Shown: piece by piece, positions 7,781 to 17,724 of the stretch
Position numbering within the stretch: the first letter of the stretch is position 1
Layout: every line of letters starts with the position of its first letter
The notes under the pieces: generated by a model
What the model saw: the letters and a program-made list of their open reading frames with translations, nothing else
Database searches by the model: none
What the model was told of the DNA's origin: nothing
Position numbers and translations under genes: made by a program
IMG/VR virus record: IMGVR_UViG_3300030419_004803
Location: 5,028-26,117 of that record
Strand: one strand, 5' to 3'
DNA: 21,090 bases
From: a virus

Positions 7781-8435
7781 GTGCCGAAGATATACCAGCA
7801 ATTACCAAAATATTACCATTAACCATACTGTAAATGGTTGTTGCAGATCCGGTTCTAGTAAAGGTAACTCCTGTTCCAGGTTCTATTTGTAAAGGAGATG
7901 TATGAGCAGTTCCTATGGTAATCTCATTAACAGTAGTGCCTACACCAACAATAGCAACATCGGTTAAAGCAGCCCCTACAGTAAAGGAATCGCCAATTGC
8001 AACCGTATATCCACTTGCACTATCTGTTCTCTTATTTACGGTAAATACAGTGGTTCCAATACCTGCTGTAGAACCTGCGGAAATAGCAGTATCAAAAAGT
8101 GTTATAGTTTCAGAACTACCGGTCATTAAAATATTATATTCATATCTTCCTTCTGATAAATTTCTTGTGGAAGATGCATCCATTTCAAGATAAAACTTTC
8201 CATCATAAGCACTAGTAAATCCTACGGTAAATGTACCAGCAGGAACTGTGGTTGCACCAATCCCTACTCCCTTCTGCATTTGAGAAGAACCACTCCAATC
8301 AGTTAAATCGTAAGTACTACTATTAACATCTTGAACATTAAAGTTAGCTTTAAATGTCGAACCAGTATGGATAGTTAAATCCGCACCAACTGGTACTCCA
8401 GCATCTGGATCAAATGTGAAGGTTCTAGTTGACAT
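7776..8435 (-). CDS. Small structural protein, BppU-like N-terminal fold with inserted module
   Basis: 219 residues. The first part, 'DLTIHTGSTFKANFNVQDVN' through 'YDLTDWSGSSQMQKG' and 'GKFYLEMDASSTRNLSEGRY', resembles the immunoglobulin-like beta domain of phage baseplate upper proteins (BppU N-terminal type). The expected final strands, 'YSMVNGNILVIAGIS', appear only at the very end. Between 'ITLFDTAIS' (about 111-119) and that end lies an extra stretch (about 120-195) with 'GIGTTVFTV', 'VAIVGVGTTVNEITIG' and 'GTGVTFTR', looking like a second beta module spliced in. It is probably a tail, baseplate or neck decoration protein (inference from position between the DUF4815 protein and gp13). 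The start at 8435 overlaps the upstream 75-residue gene by 11 bp. No enzymatic motif seen. Confidence 0.7.
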   Translation of the reverse strand: MSTRTFTFDPDAGVPVGADLTIHTGSTFKANFNVQDVNSSTYDLTDWSGSSQMQKGVGIGATTVPAGTFTVGFTSAYDGKFYLEMDASSTRNLSEGRYEYNILMTGSSETITLFDTAISAGSTAGIGTTVFTVNKRTDSASGYTVAIGDSFTVGAALTDVAIVGVGTTVNEITIGTAHTSPLQIEPGTGVTFTRTGSATTIYSMVNGNILVIAGISSAP

Positions 8436-8652
8436 TGGTTACTAACTCCTTGAGTAAAGATTTGATTTCATTCATTTCACTTTTCAAATTAGCAAGATCT
8501 TGTTCAATATTTTCAGTCTTTTGGGACTCCACCATTTTTGCCTTACGTCTTGCAACATATTTCTCATGATCACCTTTATTTGAATTAACGATTGAATTGT
8601 TCCGAGGATCTCTTAACAAATCCGCATGTCCAGTAACACCATGATATTCCAT
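8425..8652 (-). CDS. Small 75-residue protein with C-terminal coiled coil
   Basis: Starts at the ATG at 8652-8650, one base after the stop of the DUF4815 gene; the 15-codon upstream extension to 8697 would overlap that gene and reads as a hydrophobic shadow, so it is not used. The N-terminus 'MEYHGVTGHADLLRDPRNNS' looks conserved in marine T4-like phages, followed by a basic segment 'KYVARRKAK' and a short amphipathic coiled-coil helix 'IEQDLANLKSEMNEIKSLLK'. This suggests an oligomerising adaptor or assembly factor. It is tightly sandwiched between two structural genes (1-bp gap upstream, 11-bp overlap downstream), implying co-translation. T4 has no clear counterpart at this spot; function unknown. 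Confidence 0.75.
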   Translation of the reverse strand: MEYHGVTGHADLLRDPRNNSIVNSNKGDHEKYVARRKAKMVESQKTENIEQDLANLKSEMNEIKSLLKELVTNVN

Positions 8653-8653
8653 A

Positions 8654-11600
8654 TTAAGCAAGAGCAATAACTCGAAGATCCTTGATACGAGGAACATAAA
8701 CCTGACTTGTAGAAGTTAGGATTAATTTAATCCTATATGTTCTAAAGGAAGGTAAATTATCGACGGTAAAGACATAATCCTTAAATTCAACATCATCTCC
8801 AAATCCATAACTATTGGTTTGTGGAACAAATGTATCAGATAATCCATCACTATCCTCATCAAGGATAATCTGACCCCTAGTATTGAGATTATTATAACCA
8901 GGGAATGCAGTAAAGATAGGATCCACTCCTTCCCTATTATTGATACAGTAGAATGCTCTAATATTAGAATCGAGATTAATATGAGCACCAGCTAATATCT
9001 TAATAGATGTAGCGGAATTCTCTAGAATCATCTCTTTGGTAATATATTGACATGCTGTAGGATCCGATTCAATAGTATTAACTCTACTATCGGTAGCATA
9101 ATTGGTAATAACACTATTAACTCTGTTAGAAGTTAATATAATATTAGATGCTTCACCATCCACAATAGGACTTACTCTAGTATCATTACTACTTAAGAAT
9201 AATCTCATGTTAAGAGATTTATGTCCTTCAACATTAGTCAAGTACTGATCTTCATTAACCTTTGATCCAATCACTCTAGGTGAATCTAGATAATTAGATT
9301 CATTTAGAGCAACGTTTTCAAAATCATGCTCAATCCAAGGAATTTCGGTAGAAGGTCCGCTTAAACCTTGAGAAGTAGTAGTTTGTACTTCAGCAGTTAA
9401 TCCAGTTCTAGGAACAGTTACATTCCTAACCATTGGAGTAATAATTTCAAATGGTATATTTTGAGTTGCATTAACATTATATCCACCGGTAGATTTATTA
9501 CCATTAATGAATAATTGAGGATATCCATCAGAAGCAGTGCTTCGTGCAGTACCAGTAGCACCAGAAGTATCTACCTTAATGTTATAAGAATCAAAAGTAA
9601 TAGGATCGGAAAGACTAACATCAGTTAGACTATGAGTTCCATTAATTCTTCTCAAACTAATTCCCCCTGTTTCATACTTATAAACAGGAGTTCCAACTGG
9701 ATAAGATCTAGAAAGAGTATTATCAATACCTCTGGTACTAATGCCAATGGTATTTCCACTTACATTATCATAAGAAAGAATTTCATCCCCAATTAAAACA
9801 TATCCATAATTAGTCGAACCAACAGCAACATTTTCAAACTCTGTAAAGGTGCTAGCAACAGCAACTGTTATTCCACCAGCATCTCCAACATTATACGCAA
9901 CACTTAATTGAGTTGGTCTAATGTCTGATTCTACACCAGAAATTTTAACTTTATTCTTACTGAAATACATTCCATGATTTCTATGATTTACCTTGATATG
10001 TAAACCATCACGTCCTGTATCAGTATTAACAGAAGCAACTTGAATATCTCCACCAGTACCTGCTGGTAATCCTGAATTTAAAGTAGTAGAAACACCTAAA
10101 CTATTATAATACATCATAGTCTTGGCACTTCCTACAGTAAACTCACCTTGGACATTCTCCAGAATGAGTTCATTTGTATTACCAATTCCAGTAACAGATA
10201 ATCTCATATTACGTCCCAAAGAATTGAGACCCACGGTAGTGACACCTAAAACATCACCAACTTGATAACCTGTACCTAGACCACTGATAGTTGCACCAAC
10301 TGCCACACCATCGGTAACGGTAATATTAGCAGTTGCACCTCTACCATTTCCTGTAATAGTCTCAAGAGTAACTCCATCAAATGTAAGTCCGCCCGCTAAA
10401 GGAGTATATCCAATACCTGCATTAATAATATTCAAATCACCAAGTGCAGTTCCAGCAACTCCAGTAAGAGTACCAGATGCATTAGTAGTTGCTTGATAGA
10501 AAGTATTTCCTATTTCATAACCAGAATCTGCTACTGTTGATCCTAATCCAACTCTTACTTTTTTAGAAGCAAGTACGAGAGGGTTAGGTTGTAATCGAGG
10601 AATCTGACCATTTCCTACAGTTAATTCTGGATTATAGAATTCTACTGTACCCTCACTAATAAAGTCTGCTCTATAAAGAGTGAATTTCAAATCATCCCAT
10701 TGACTAGGTTCCCATGTAGAAGCATTTTGAGACTTAAAGAGAGATCCTAAAAGTGGTTGGTTAGCAACATAGGTATTATTAATTAAATCAGTTTCACCTA
10801 CTCTTGAAATATAAACACTGTATTTCGCAGAGTTTGATAATAGAACCATTGCATATTCTATATTTGGTTCTAGATAAACAGGTGCTCTAAATTGGAATGT
10901 AGTAGCAACTGAACCATCGGTAGATATGGATACGTCATTAGGATCCAAAATCACTTCTGTCATCGGAACAATTACTTGAGTAGGAACTCCATTTTGCATT
11001 GTTCTAATGGAGAAGTTGACAGGAATATCCATGTCATCTTTGGTCCTAAAGAAGATATCACATTTAGTTAAGAAAACACCGGCAGGATTCTCGTCCTGAT
11101 TAACTCTAAATGATTGTGCAAGTGGATCTCCTACATCTCTTCTCTGAATTATTTCTGCCCATCGAGTAGCCCACTGACTAGACAAATTACGTGCAACCGT
11201 ATCCTCTTGTGCAACTTGGGTTATATTAACAGTTGCATTACGAGTAGAAACAATAGTCTCTTCAATATTTTCCCAAGTTCCTGATGCAACATAACTATTA
11301 CTTGCTGAAGTAGTAGCACCTAACTCATTATCTACATCACTGGTAAGTTTAAGAACCTTCGTTCCTGTTTCAAAACGAGGGAAATTAACATTATTTGGAT
11401 TAGGCACATAGTAACTTCCTAATAAAGTACCATGGACATCAGTAAGCAGTCTTACGTTCGTAATAGTTGCTTGGGCACCACTCGATTCTCCCGTTAGAAC
11501 CATATTGGTTGCAACCCATCCATGGAAACTTCCTTGGGGTTGAGAAGCAAGAGAGAAGGTATCTATATTCAGAAGTGTAGATGTTGAAGAATAAGTTGCG

Positions 11601-14600
11601 GGAATAGGTTGTCCAGCACCATAAGGGTTCTCTGAATAAGTTTGAGTAGGAGCATCATAAGGACCACGCTTATGGTTTGCTGTAGCAACCCTAAAGATAA
11701 TATTTGCGTTGGTAGTATTATTAACCGGTCCCAAACCAGTACCTTGAATTACACCTGTTACAGTTTCACCTACTTCAAAGGTTCCTGTAGTCATATTAAT
11801 TTCTAATAATTTAGGAACACAATAAGAGGTAACATCTATCCCATCAAAGAAACCATATACACGAGTATTGGGTTTCATTGATTGAGCATCAAATTCAATA
11901 TTTCGGGATCTAACGAATGGAATCAGACCTCTATCAATTACTCTAGAATCAATTACTTCATTATCAAAGGTTTCGCTAACAAGTATTTGAGTACCAGTTC
12001 TCCTTCTTCTACTTCTCTCAACAGTAGTCTCCAGCTGCTCTTCAGCTCGCCAGTCTGTCCTCCACCTACCCTGTCTATCAGCCCATTCTCTTCGACGAGT
12101 ATCACCTCTGACTACCTCTCTACCAGTCCACAAAGTCTGCCAAGAATTCCAGATATTTTGTGCAAATCCGGCTTGAGGATTAAATCCAGTAGTAGCTGCT
12201 AAATTAGCAACTGTTTCATTAAAATTACCTTCTCTATTAATAATACGTGGTTCTAAACGAACAGTATCTACCCAGGTATCAGTTGCTGGAGTTAGTTCTA
12301 ATGTTCCATCCCAATATGCAACAATAAAGGGAGTAACTGCTTCCCATCTAGTTCCAAATTGTTGTACAAACCATTCAACTTCCGCATAATCCAGAGTTAT
12401 AATATCATTTTGTCGTCTTATATTAATACCTTCTACAGCAGTAAAGTCTAAATCCGCCGTAGCATCAGTATTAACTACAGGACCGAACATTAAATCAACA
12501 GAATTGGTATAATGACTTGGCCTGACTTGCTTATTTCTAGGATCAATACTATTTTTAACTTCAAAACTAGTATCCTGTGGTTGGAAAGTTGTAAAGTTAT
12601 CAACAAAGAATCCAGACTTAAATCTGTTTAATCCATCTGCATCAGACACAAAGAATGAAGAAGTATTAGATTCTAACAGTGAAAGTGAAGTATAATATTC
12701 AAGATTTTGAATTCTATCTTCAAGTCTTGAAATATCACTCATTTGATATCTCTTATACTCCAGAAACTCAATCGAAGCATGACTTACATCATAAAGATAA
12801 GGTGGAAGATTAACTGTTGCTATTTCAAGAGCATCCTCAACTTTAACAGGTTTTTGAGGATTTTCGGAAGGAGTTCCATATACTACTTGTAATGTACCAT
12901 CTTTAGTAATATAAACTCTATCAATTCTTCCCAGATAGTTGGAGAAATCAACCGTAATGGATTCATCAGATGCAAGCATATTTAATGCTGAATTACCGCT
13001 TCCATTAAAAGTTCTGCCATAGAATTCTAAAGGAGATCTAGAATTTTCAGAGAGAGAATAATCAGTAACCCTAGGACGAATATCAATTATGTCACTATTA
13101 GATAATCCATCAACACTTGGAATATCTTGATAATTAAAGGTACTATATGAATTTACAGTAGTAATATCTCCTTCATCCGTAGATTCATAATAAGCATTTT
13201 CAAAATATATTTTTAATGCTTTATCAGGAGCATCAGCATCCGCTTTTCTAACAAGTCTTCCAAAATCATAGAATGTATTCTCTTGACCATTATTCCATTT
13301 GTAACTTGCGGTTATATCAAAACTAGGAGATTCTAAAGTTGATACTACCGCTTGAGCATTAGACTCTCCAAAAATAATAGTTTCACCTTCGACCAAATTA
13401 TGTTCATTTTCGTAGATAAACGATATTTTAGAAGAGTTTAATCTTTCTGCACAAATACCAATTGCACCACTAGTTTGACCTGTGAATTTCTCTCCAATAA
13501 TCAATTCCGTTGTAGTACTAGAAGAAGTAGTGATTGATGCTAGATCCGCTGTAGGAGCAGATGCACCATCCAATCCTGCTGATTCAAATACACCATGTAC
13601 TTTAACAATGTCAGGTGTATTAAGAGAAAGTTGTTCGTCTTGAACTCTGGTTCCATATGGATATCCACCCGTACCATAATCCAATCCATCATTCAGAGTA
13701 GTAGATCCAATTCCAGATGCACTTAATTTGGACTTGGTAATAGTTAAAGTATTAACTCTATTTCTTATTTTCTTCTTCTCTACTACTTTTGACTTCTTAA
13801 GTGTAGCTATTAAAGTAGTCTGATTAATAGAATCATCAGATCCTAAATTAATTATTGATAAAGTGGTCATTGTAGCATTAAAGACCAATCTATCAGAAGT
13901 TAAAGTTTCTGTGCTTCCATCAGATCTAATAACCGCATATCTTTCCTCATCAAAGGGAAGGAATGTTTCATTCCTTCCTGCTTCATAAGATCCAGTCAAA
14001 TCTCCACCAGAAATATTAAGTCCACTAAAAGTCTTTCTGATTGAAATAGATGCATCCGTTAAATCAACATCAGAAATATGAGATTTAGGTAATTCTGTAT
14101 AAAGACTATTATCTGAAGAAGATTGTAAATCTGTAGTGATGATCTTAAGATCACTTACATTAATTTGACTTGTTGGTAAAAGTCCACTTACAACCTGGGA
14201 TACTGTTGTAACTCCAGTAACTGTAACTTGAGTAGAAGAAGTACCAACTACCTTTCCGTAAATTGGATCAGGACTTACCAAAGATCCGTCAGTAAAGGAA
14301 ACCAAATCATCTAACCGAAGAGTTCCTGGGAATACATCTAGATTGGGACTTGTAATTGTACTAATATAATTTGTCCCTGATCCTGCCGTGATGGTAGCAA
14401 CTCCAACAGTAATTAAATCTGATTGAATTACGTCTGCACTAAAAGTATTAATTCCAGTAACACCGTCATTAGTACCATAAACAGATTTTACATCTGAAAT
14501 ATCATGAGAAGTAATAGCGATTGCTACTCTTGGATTTTGAACTCCATTAATGATAAGAGATTCATTCTTAAGGAAATTACCTTCAACTTCATAGCAAGTT

Positions 14601-16135
14601 AAAGCAGTTCCAGCAGACACAGAGTGCATAAGGAATGCGGTTGCACCACTATTAGCACCTTTAATGAAAGTAGGATGTGCAAGTGTTATTGCTTGATTAA
14701 GAGTAAGATCAGTAGTTGTCTGAACATCATACAGGGATATGTCCCACTGATTAAGTTGAGGATAAGTCGCATCATATGATCCCGACTCTAATTCCATATC
14801 ATAAACTCTGGCAACCCCAATTTCTTTTGCAGGTACGCCAGTCTGATCAGAACCGACTCTTTCACTTCTTAAAGTTAAAATATATGTGTTACCAATACCT
14901 ATAGTGGGTGTTCCATATACATTATTTAATTTTAAGGATGGACCAGTATTATAAATTATAGATTGATTTTCATTCAATAAAGTAGTTCTGGGTTTATCGG
15001 CATCTAAAAAAGTAGAAGCAACAGTTTCTATTTCATATCCTTTGACAAATGCTTTTCCAGGTCCCACTCTATACAAAGATAGATCATCGGAAGGAGTTGC
15101 ACCTGCTTGAGTAGTCTGACCTTCTTGATAAACTCCTCCGTTACCAACATTATTATTTAAAGAGTTGACAACAGCAACATCAAATGCTTTTACATAATAA
15201 TCTCCAGATTCTTCATAAGTTCTACGTGCTAACTCATCTGCTATGATACTATAATCTGTGGTTTCCTTTTTACTTTTTAAGATACCCTCTTCAACAGTAG
15301 CAAGCTCAACAAAACTATCATCTTCAAAATCACTTATATTCTTTTTAAATAGACTTAAAGTAATTTTTAGTCTATCTGCTCCTGGCGCAGAATAGTTATT
15401 ATATCCTTGAGAATTATCTGCTAATGACTCATCTAAATCAGAATTGATTATTTCTTCTAATATATTAAATCCAACCCTATAAGAAGGAGTGTTGGTATAT
15501 TGATCAAGAATTAAAGTCTCTGAACTTACGTTGGCAAATTCCCCTCTTATAAAATATACACCTTCTTCAATATGAAAAGCAGATCCTGTAGCAGTTGCTC
15601 CAGAAGCAATCGTAGAAGCAAAAGGACTACCTATAGCAATTGTAGTATTTCCAAGTAATCCAGAGGTGATATCAACATTACAAGTTAAATTTTCTGCATC
15701 AGAAAATGTTGGAGTAGAATTATTTGCAGTACTCGACGACAAATATTGAATATAAAGAGTAAGATTCCCATTTTCAGAATCTTCCGCTTCAAGAATCTTA
15801 TTAACTACTGCTGTTACTCCAGAAGTTTGTCCGGTAATCTTATTCCCAATTAACTGGTCCGCATATGCAGTAACTGGTACTCCTTGAAAAGTATTAGATA
15901 ACTGAACACAAGTATAATCCTTACTATAACTAGTATTACCAGGAATTACTTTCGTTCCATCCTTAAAAAAATGTTGACCAAACTTTTCAATTTGGTTTTG
16001 TAATATTGACTGCAGATTACTTAGTTCTCTTGCTTGGACAGGATATCCAGGTTTAAACAGCACTCTATAATAATCCTTCGCAGGATCAAAGTCATCAAAA
16101 TAAGGAGAGACGTTTAGATTCGTTTGCTGCGGCAT
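8654..16135 (-). CDS. Giant DUF4815-type baseplate/tail structural protein
   Basis: 2493 residues. The N-terminus, 'NVSPYFDDFDPAKDYYRVLF' and 'PVQARELSNLQSILQNQIEK', is the signature of DUF4815 phage proteins, found in marine T4-like baseplates. Repeated modules of the type 'TGQTSG' occur near residues 95 and 880, with 'TGESSG' near 1548. A conserved-looking middle includes 'RIQNLEYYTSLSLLE', then 'WFVQQFGTRWEAVTPFIVAY' and 'TWVDTVRLEPR'. Residues about 1325-1382 form an Arg/Trp-rich patch ('RREWADRQGRWRTDW', 'RSRRRRTG'). 'DPLAQSFRV' near 1668 starts a conserved domain with 'VFLTKCDIFFRTKDD'. Further on come two GxGY repeats and a 'GDEILSYDNVSGNTIGISTR' module. The gene occupies the position of T4 genes 9-12 and wac, so it may supply baseplate-periphery or fibre-anchoring functions (inference). 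The start lies 5 bp after gp8 with a weak Shine-Dalgarno. Confidence 0.88.
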   Translation of the reverse strand: MPQQTNLNVSPYFDDFDPAKDYYRVLFKPGYPVQARELSNLQSILQNQIEKFGQHFFKDGTKVIPGNTSYSKDYTCVQLSNTFQGVPVTAYADQLIGNKITGQTSGVTAVVNKILEAEDSENGNLTLYIQYLSSSTANNSTPTFSDAENLTCNVDITSGLLGNTTIAIGSPFASTIASGATATGSAFHIEEGVYFIRGEFANVSSETLILDQYTNTPSYRVGFNILEEIINSDLDESLADNSQGYNNYSAPGADRLKITLSLFKKNISDFEDDSFVELATVEEGILKSKKETTDYSIIADELARRTYEESGDYYVKAFDVAVVNSLNNNVGNGGVYQEGQTTQAGATPSDDLSLYRVGPGKAFVKGYEIETVASTFLDADKPRTTLLNENQSIIYNTGPSLKLNNVYGTPTIGIGNTYILTLRSERVGSDQTGVPAKEIGVARVYDMELESGSYDATYPQLNQWDISLYDVQTTTDLTLNQAITLAHPTFIKGANSGATAFLMHSVSAGTALTCYEVEGNFLKNESLIINGVQNPRVAIAITSHDISDVKSVYGTNDGVTGINTFSADVIQSDLITVGVATITAGSGTNYISTITSPNLDVFPGTLRLDDLVSFTDGSLVSPDPIYGKVVGTSSTQVTVTGVTTVSQVVSGLLPTSQINVSDLKIITTDLQSSSDNSLYTELPKSHISDVDLTDASISIRKTFSGLNISGGDLTGSYEAGRNETFLPFDEERYAVIRSDGSTETLTSDRLVFNATMTTLSIINLGSDDSINQTTLIATLKKSKVVEKKKIRNRVNTLTITKSKLSASGIGSTTLNDGLDYGTGGYPYGTRVQDEQLSLNTPDIVKVHGVFESAGLDGASAPTADLASITTSSSTTTELIIGEKFTGQTSGAIGICAERLNSSKISFIYENEHNLVEGETIIFGESNAQAVVSTLESPSFDITASYKWNNGQENTFYDFGRLVRKADADAPDKALKIYFENAYYESTDEGDITTVNSYSTFNYQDIPSVDGLSNSDIIDIRPRVTDYSLSENSRSPLEFYGRTFNGSGNSALNMLASDESITVDFSNYLGRIDRVYITKDGTLQVVYGTPSENPQKPVKVEDALEIATVNLPPYLYDVSHASIEFLEYKRYQMSDISRLEDRIQNLEYYTSLSLLESNTSSFFVSDADGLNRFKSGFFVDNFTTFQPQDTSFEVKNSIDPRNKQVRPSHYTNSVDLMFGPVVNTDATADLDFTAVEGINIRRQNDIITLDYAEVEWFVQQFGTRWEAVTPFIVAYWDGTLELTPATDTWVDTVRLEPRIINREGNFNETVANLAATTGFNPQAGFAQNIWNSWQTLWTGREVVRGDTRRREWADRQGRWRTDWRAEEQLETTVERSRRRRTGTQILVSETFDNEVIDSRVIDRGLIPFVRSRNIEFDAQSMKPNTRVYGFFDGIDVTSYCVPKLLEINMTTGTFEVGETVTGVIQGTGLGPVNNTTNANIIFRVATANHKRGPYDAPTQTYSENPYGAGQPIPATYSSTSTLLNIDTFSLASQPQGSFHGWVATNMVLTGESSGAQATITNVRLLTDVHGTLLGSYYVPNPNNVNFPRFETGTKVLKLTSDVDNELGATTSASNSYVASGTWENIEETIVSTRNATVNITQVAQEDTVARNLSSQWATRWAEIIQRRDVGDPLAQSFRVNQDENPAGVFLTKCDIFFRTKDDMDIPVNFSIRTMQNGVPTQVIVPMTEVILDPNDVSISTDGSVATTFQFRAPVYLEPNIEYAMVLLSNSAKYSVYISRVGETDLINNTYVANQPLLGSLFKSQNASTWEPSQWDDLKFTLYRADFISEGTVEFYNPELTVGNGQIPRLQPNPLVLASKKVRVGLGSTVADSGYEIGNTFYQATTNASGTLTGVAGTALGDLNIINAGIGYTPLAGGLTFDGVTLETITGNGRGATANITVTDGVAVGATISGLGTGYQVGDVLGVTTVGLNSLGRNMRLSVTGIGNTNELILENVQGEFTVGSAKTMMYYNSLGVSTTLNSGLPAGTGGDIQVASVNTDTGRDGLHIKVNHRNHGMYFSKNKVKISGVESDIRPTQLSVAYNVGDAGGITVAVASTFTEFENVAVGSTNYGYVLIGDEILSYDNVSGNTIGISTRGIDNTLSRSYPVGTPVYKYETGGISLRRINGTHSLTDVSLSDPITFDSYNIKVDTSGATGTARSTASDGYPQLFINGNKSTGGYNVNATQNIPFEIITPMVRNVTVPRTGLTAEVQTTTSQGLSGPSTEIPWIEHDFENVALNESNYLDSPRVIGSKVNEDQYLTNVEGHKSLNMRLFLSSNDTRVSPIVDGEASNIILTSNRVNSVITNYATDSRVNTIESDPTACQYITKEMILENSATSIKILAGAHINLDSNIRAFYCINNREGVDPIFTAFPGYNNLNTRGQIILDEDSDGLSDTFVPQTNSYGFGDDVEFKDYVFTVDNLPSFRTYRIKLILTSTSQVYVPRIKDLRVIALA

Positions 16136-16140
16136 GATTT

Positions 16141-17709
16141 TTAGAATTGCAAGATAACTTTAATATCTTCTTTTTGGTTAGAGGACCTAGTAATGGATGG
16201 TCTATTGTCCACATAAATCACTTTACCCGAATATTTTTTAACTTCAGGATTCGCAATTCCACTATTAAATTCTTGACCAAGATAGTAGGTTCTATTATTT
16301 ATTACGGTACTTATAGCTACCGCACCAGAACCAAAACTGGTATCAATTGCTAAATTAGAACCGGATGATGGAACAATTGTTAAACTTCCACCCGATGAAG
16401 GAGTTGCAGTAAATGCTTGTAAACTAAATCCATAAGTAGGTTCAGTAACACCAACACCAGCAGTGTTAAATCCAGCAAGAGATTTATCCTGCCAGTATTT
16501 TAAAACTCCCGTAGTTTGATCATACTTCACCACTCTTCCTACTGCAGTAGATCCAGTAGCAATGGTTTGGGTAACATAAGAATCAGCAGTAAAAGTAGCA
16601 CTGCTATATCCTGTTCCAGTCAATCTCAATGCATAAGTGGCAGCAGCTTTATCAGCACCTAAAAGAGAAGTACTATCAAAAGCTTGAGGATTACATACAA
16701 CCCCTACTCTTGCAATTTGATTATCGGTTACAAAATCAGGATTTTCATTATCGTTCTCAATTCTAGAATATAGAAGAACATTATATGCACCCAATTCTGT
16801 ATAAATGTTAGATCCATGTCCTCCTGGAGGAGAAATAATGACATCAAACAACGGACGAGTGGTTCCGGTAGGTACATTACCTCCATCTAAATCCACACTA
16901 CCATAGGTGTACCCAGAACCTTGATTAGTAACAGTTACAGATTCTACTTCATTAGAAGCATTTACAACTATTGTGCATAGTGCTCCACTACCGTTCCCTT
17001 GAATAGGAACATTAGTATAAGACTTACCACCTGTAGGTCCAATAGCAACACCACGATTAGTAATGGTTACAATTTTAATAGAACCATCTACAGCATTATC
17101 TCTAACAGGAGCATTATCTGTACTAGTTTCCCAATCAGCAGGGACTGGAATATAATCAGTAGATTCAAATTTTACAATATCACTAGGTTTAATAGTATAA
17201 AGATATTTCCAAATATAACCATCACCACTACTACCAGCACTGCGTGGTTCTAAATCTGTAAAAGTTGGCTCATCTAATGAAGGTCTACCATTGGGGTTAT
17301 CAGGATCTGTACCGTTCTGCAAACATTCATATACTCTATAGTCACTATTCAGAACATAATATGTGGCAGAATATAAATTGGTAGCACCAGAAACTTTGGC
17401 CGTATTAGTACGACTATAATCACTACGATACATATCATAGGTTGTACCAGAAGACCAAGATCTTTTAGCAACAACTTGGCGTACATCAGAAGAATTAATC
17501 TTCTTCATCGCAACCATAGTATCCCAATAGTCATCTTCCTGATCAAAATTATCCTTCGGAGAAGGGGGATCAGAATCCCAATCAGATTGATAATCAGTAG
17601 GGTTGCACAGACCAATAAAAGAATAATATGCATTTGCTGTGGAGGTGACTCCAGCAACAAAGTTTTTAGCATTTAATATTCTGAGTTGGTCAGTTATAAT
17701 TGCGGCCAT
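16141..17709 (-). CDS. 8: Baseplate wedge subunit gp8
   Basis: 522 residues; T4 gp8 has 334. gp8 is a dimeric part of each baseplate wedge, contacting gp6, gp7 and gp10 in T4. Diagnostic N-terminal motifs: 'MAAIITDQLRILNAKNFVAG', 'YYSFIGLCNPTDYQSDWD', 'DDYWDTMVAMKKI' and 'DVRQVVAKRSWSSGTTYDMY'. A conserved 'GDGYIWKYLYTIKPSDIVKF' follows near residue 170. Two repeat elements are added: a GxGY-type segment about 206-275 ('TNRGVAIGPTGGKSYTNVP', 'TNQGSGYTYGSVDL') and a 'TGSTAVGRVVKYDQTTG' module near 385-405, accounting for much of the extra length. The C-terminus 'KVIYVDNRPSITRSSNQKED' followed by 'IKVILQF' closes the core. The ATG at 17709 has no clear Shine-Dalgarno but lies downstream of two overlapping late-promoter matches. 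Confidence 0.9.
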   Translation of the reverse strand: MAAIITDQLRILNAKNFVAGVTSTANAYYSFIGLCNPTDYQSDWDSDPPSPKDNFDQEDDYWDTMVAMKKINSSDVRQVVAKRSWSSGTTYDMYRSDYSRTNTAKVSGATNLYSATYYVLNSDYRVYECLQNGTDPDNPNGRPSLDEPTFTDLEPRSAGSSGDGYIWKYLYTIKPSDIVKFESTDYIPVPADWETSTDNAPVRDNAVDGSIKIVTITNRGVAIGPTGGKSYTNVPIQGNGSGALCTIVVNASNEVESVTVTNQGSGYTYGSVDLDGGNVPTGTTRPLFDVIISPPGGHGSNIYTELGAYNVLLYSRIENDNENPDFVTDNQIARVGVVCNPQAFDSTSLLGADKAAATYALRLTGTGYSSATFTADSYVTQTIATGSTAVGRVVKYDQTTGVLKYWQDKSLAGFNTAGVGVTEPTYGFSLQAFTATPSSGGSLTIVPSSGSNLAIDTSFGSGAVAISTVINNRTYYLGQEFNSGIANPEVKKYSGKVIYVDNRPSITRSSNQKEDIKVILQF

Positions 17710-17724
17710 TAGTACAGAAGTTTT

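Noticed and set aside
8425-8697. Longer 90-residue version of the 75-residue coiled-coil protein
   Set aside because: The additional 15 residues lie inside the DUF4815 gene and are a hydrophobic Leu run; the ATG at 8652, one base after the DUF4815 stop, fits the tight packing and the conserved-looking N-terminus.
11882-12202. Plus-strand ORF of 106 residues
   Set aside because: It is antisense to the Arg/Trp-rich part of the DUF4815 protein, Ser/Pro-rich by complement, with no supporting context; every convincing gene is on the minus strand.
16296-16303. AATAAATA on the minus strand inside gp8
   Set aside because: A late-promoter-like octamer, but it is within gp8 about 160 bp upstream of the DUF4815 start, unlike the 16-25 bp spacing of the better sites; likely chance in AT-rich coding DNA.
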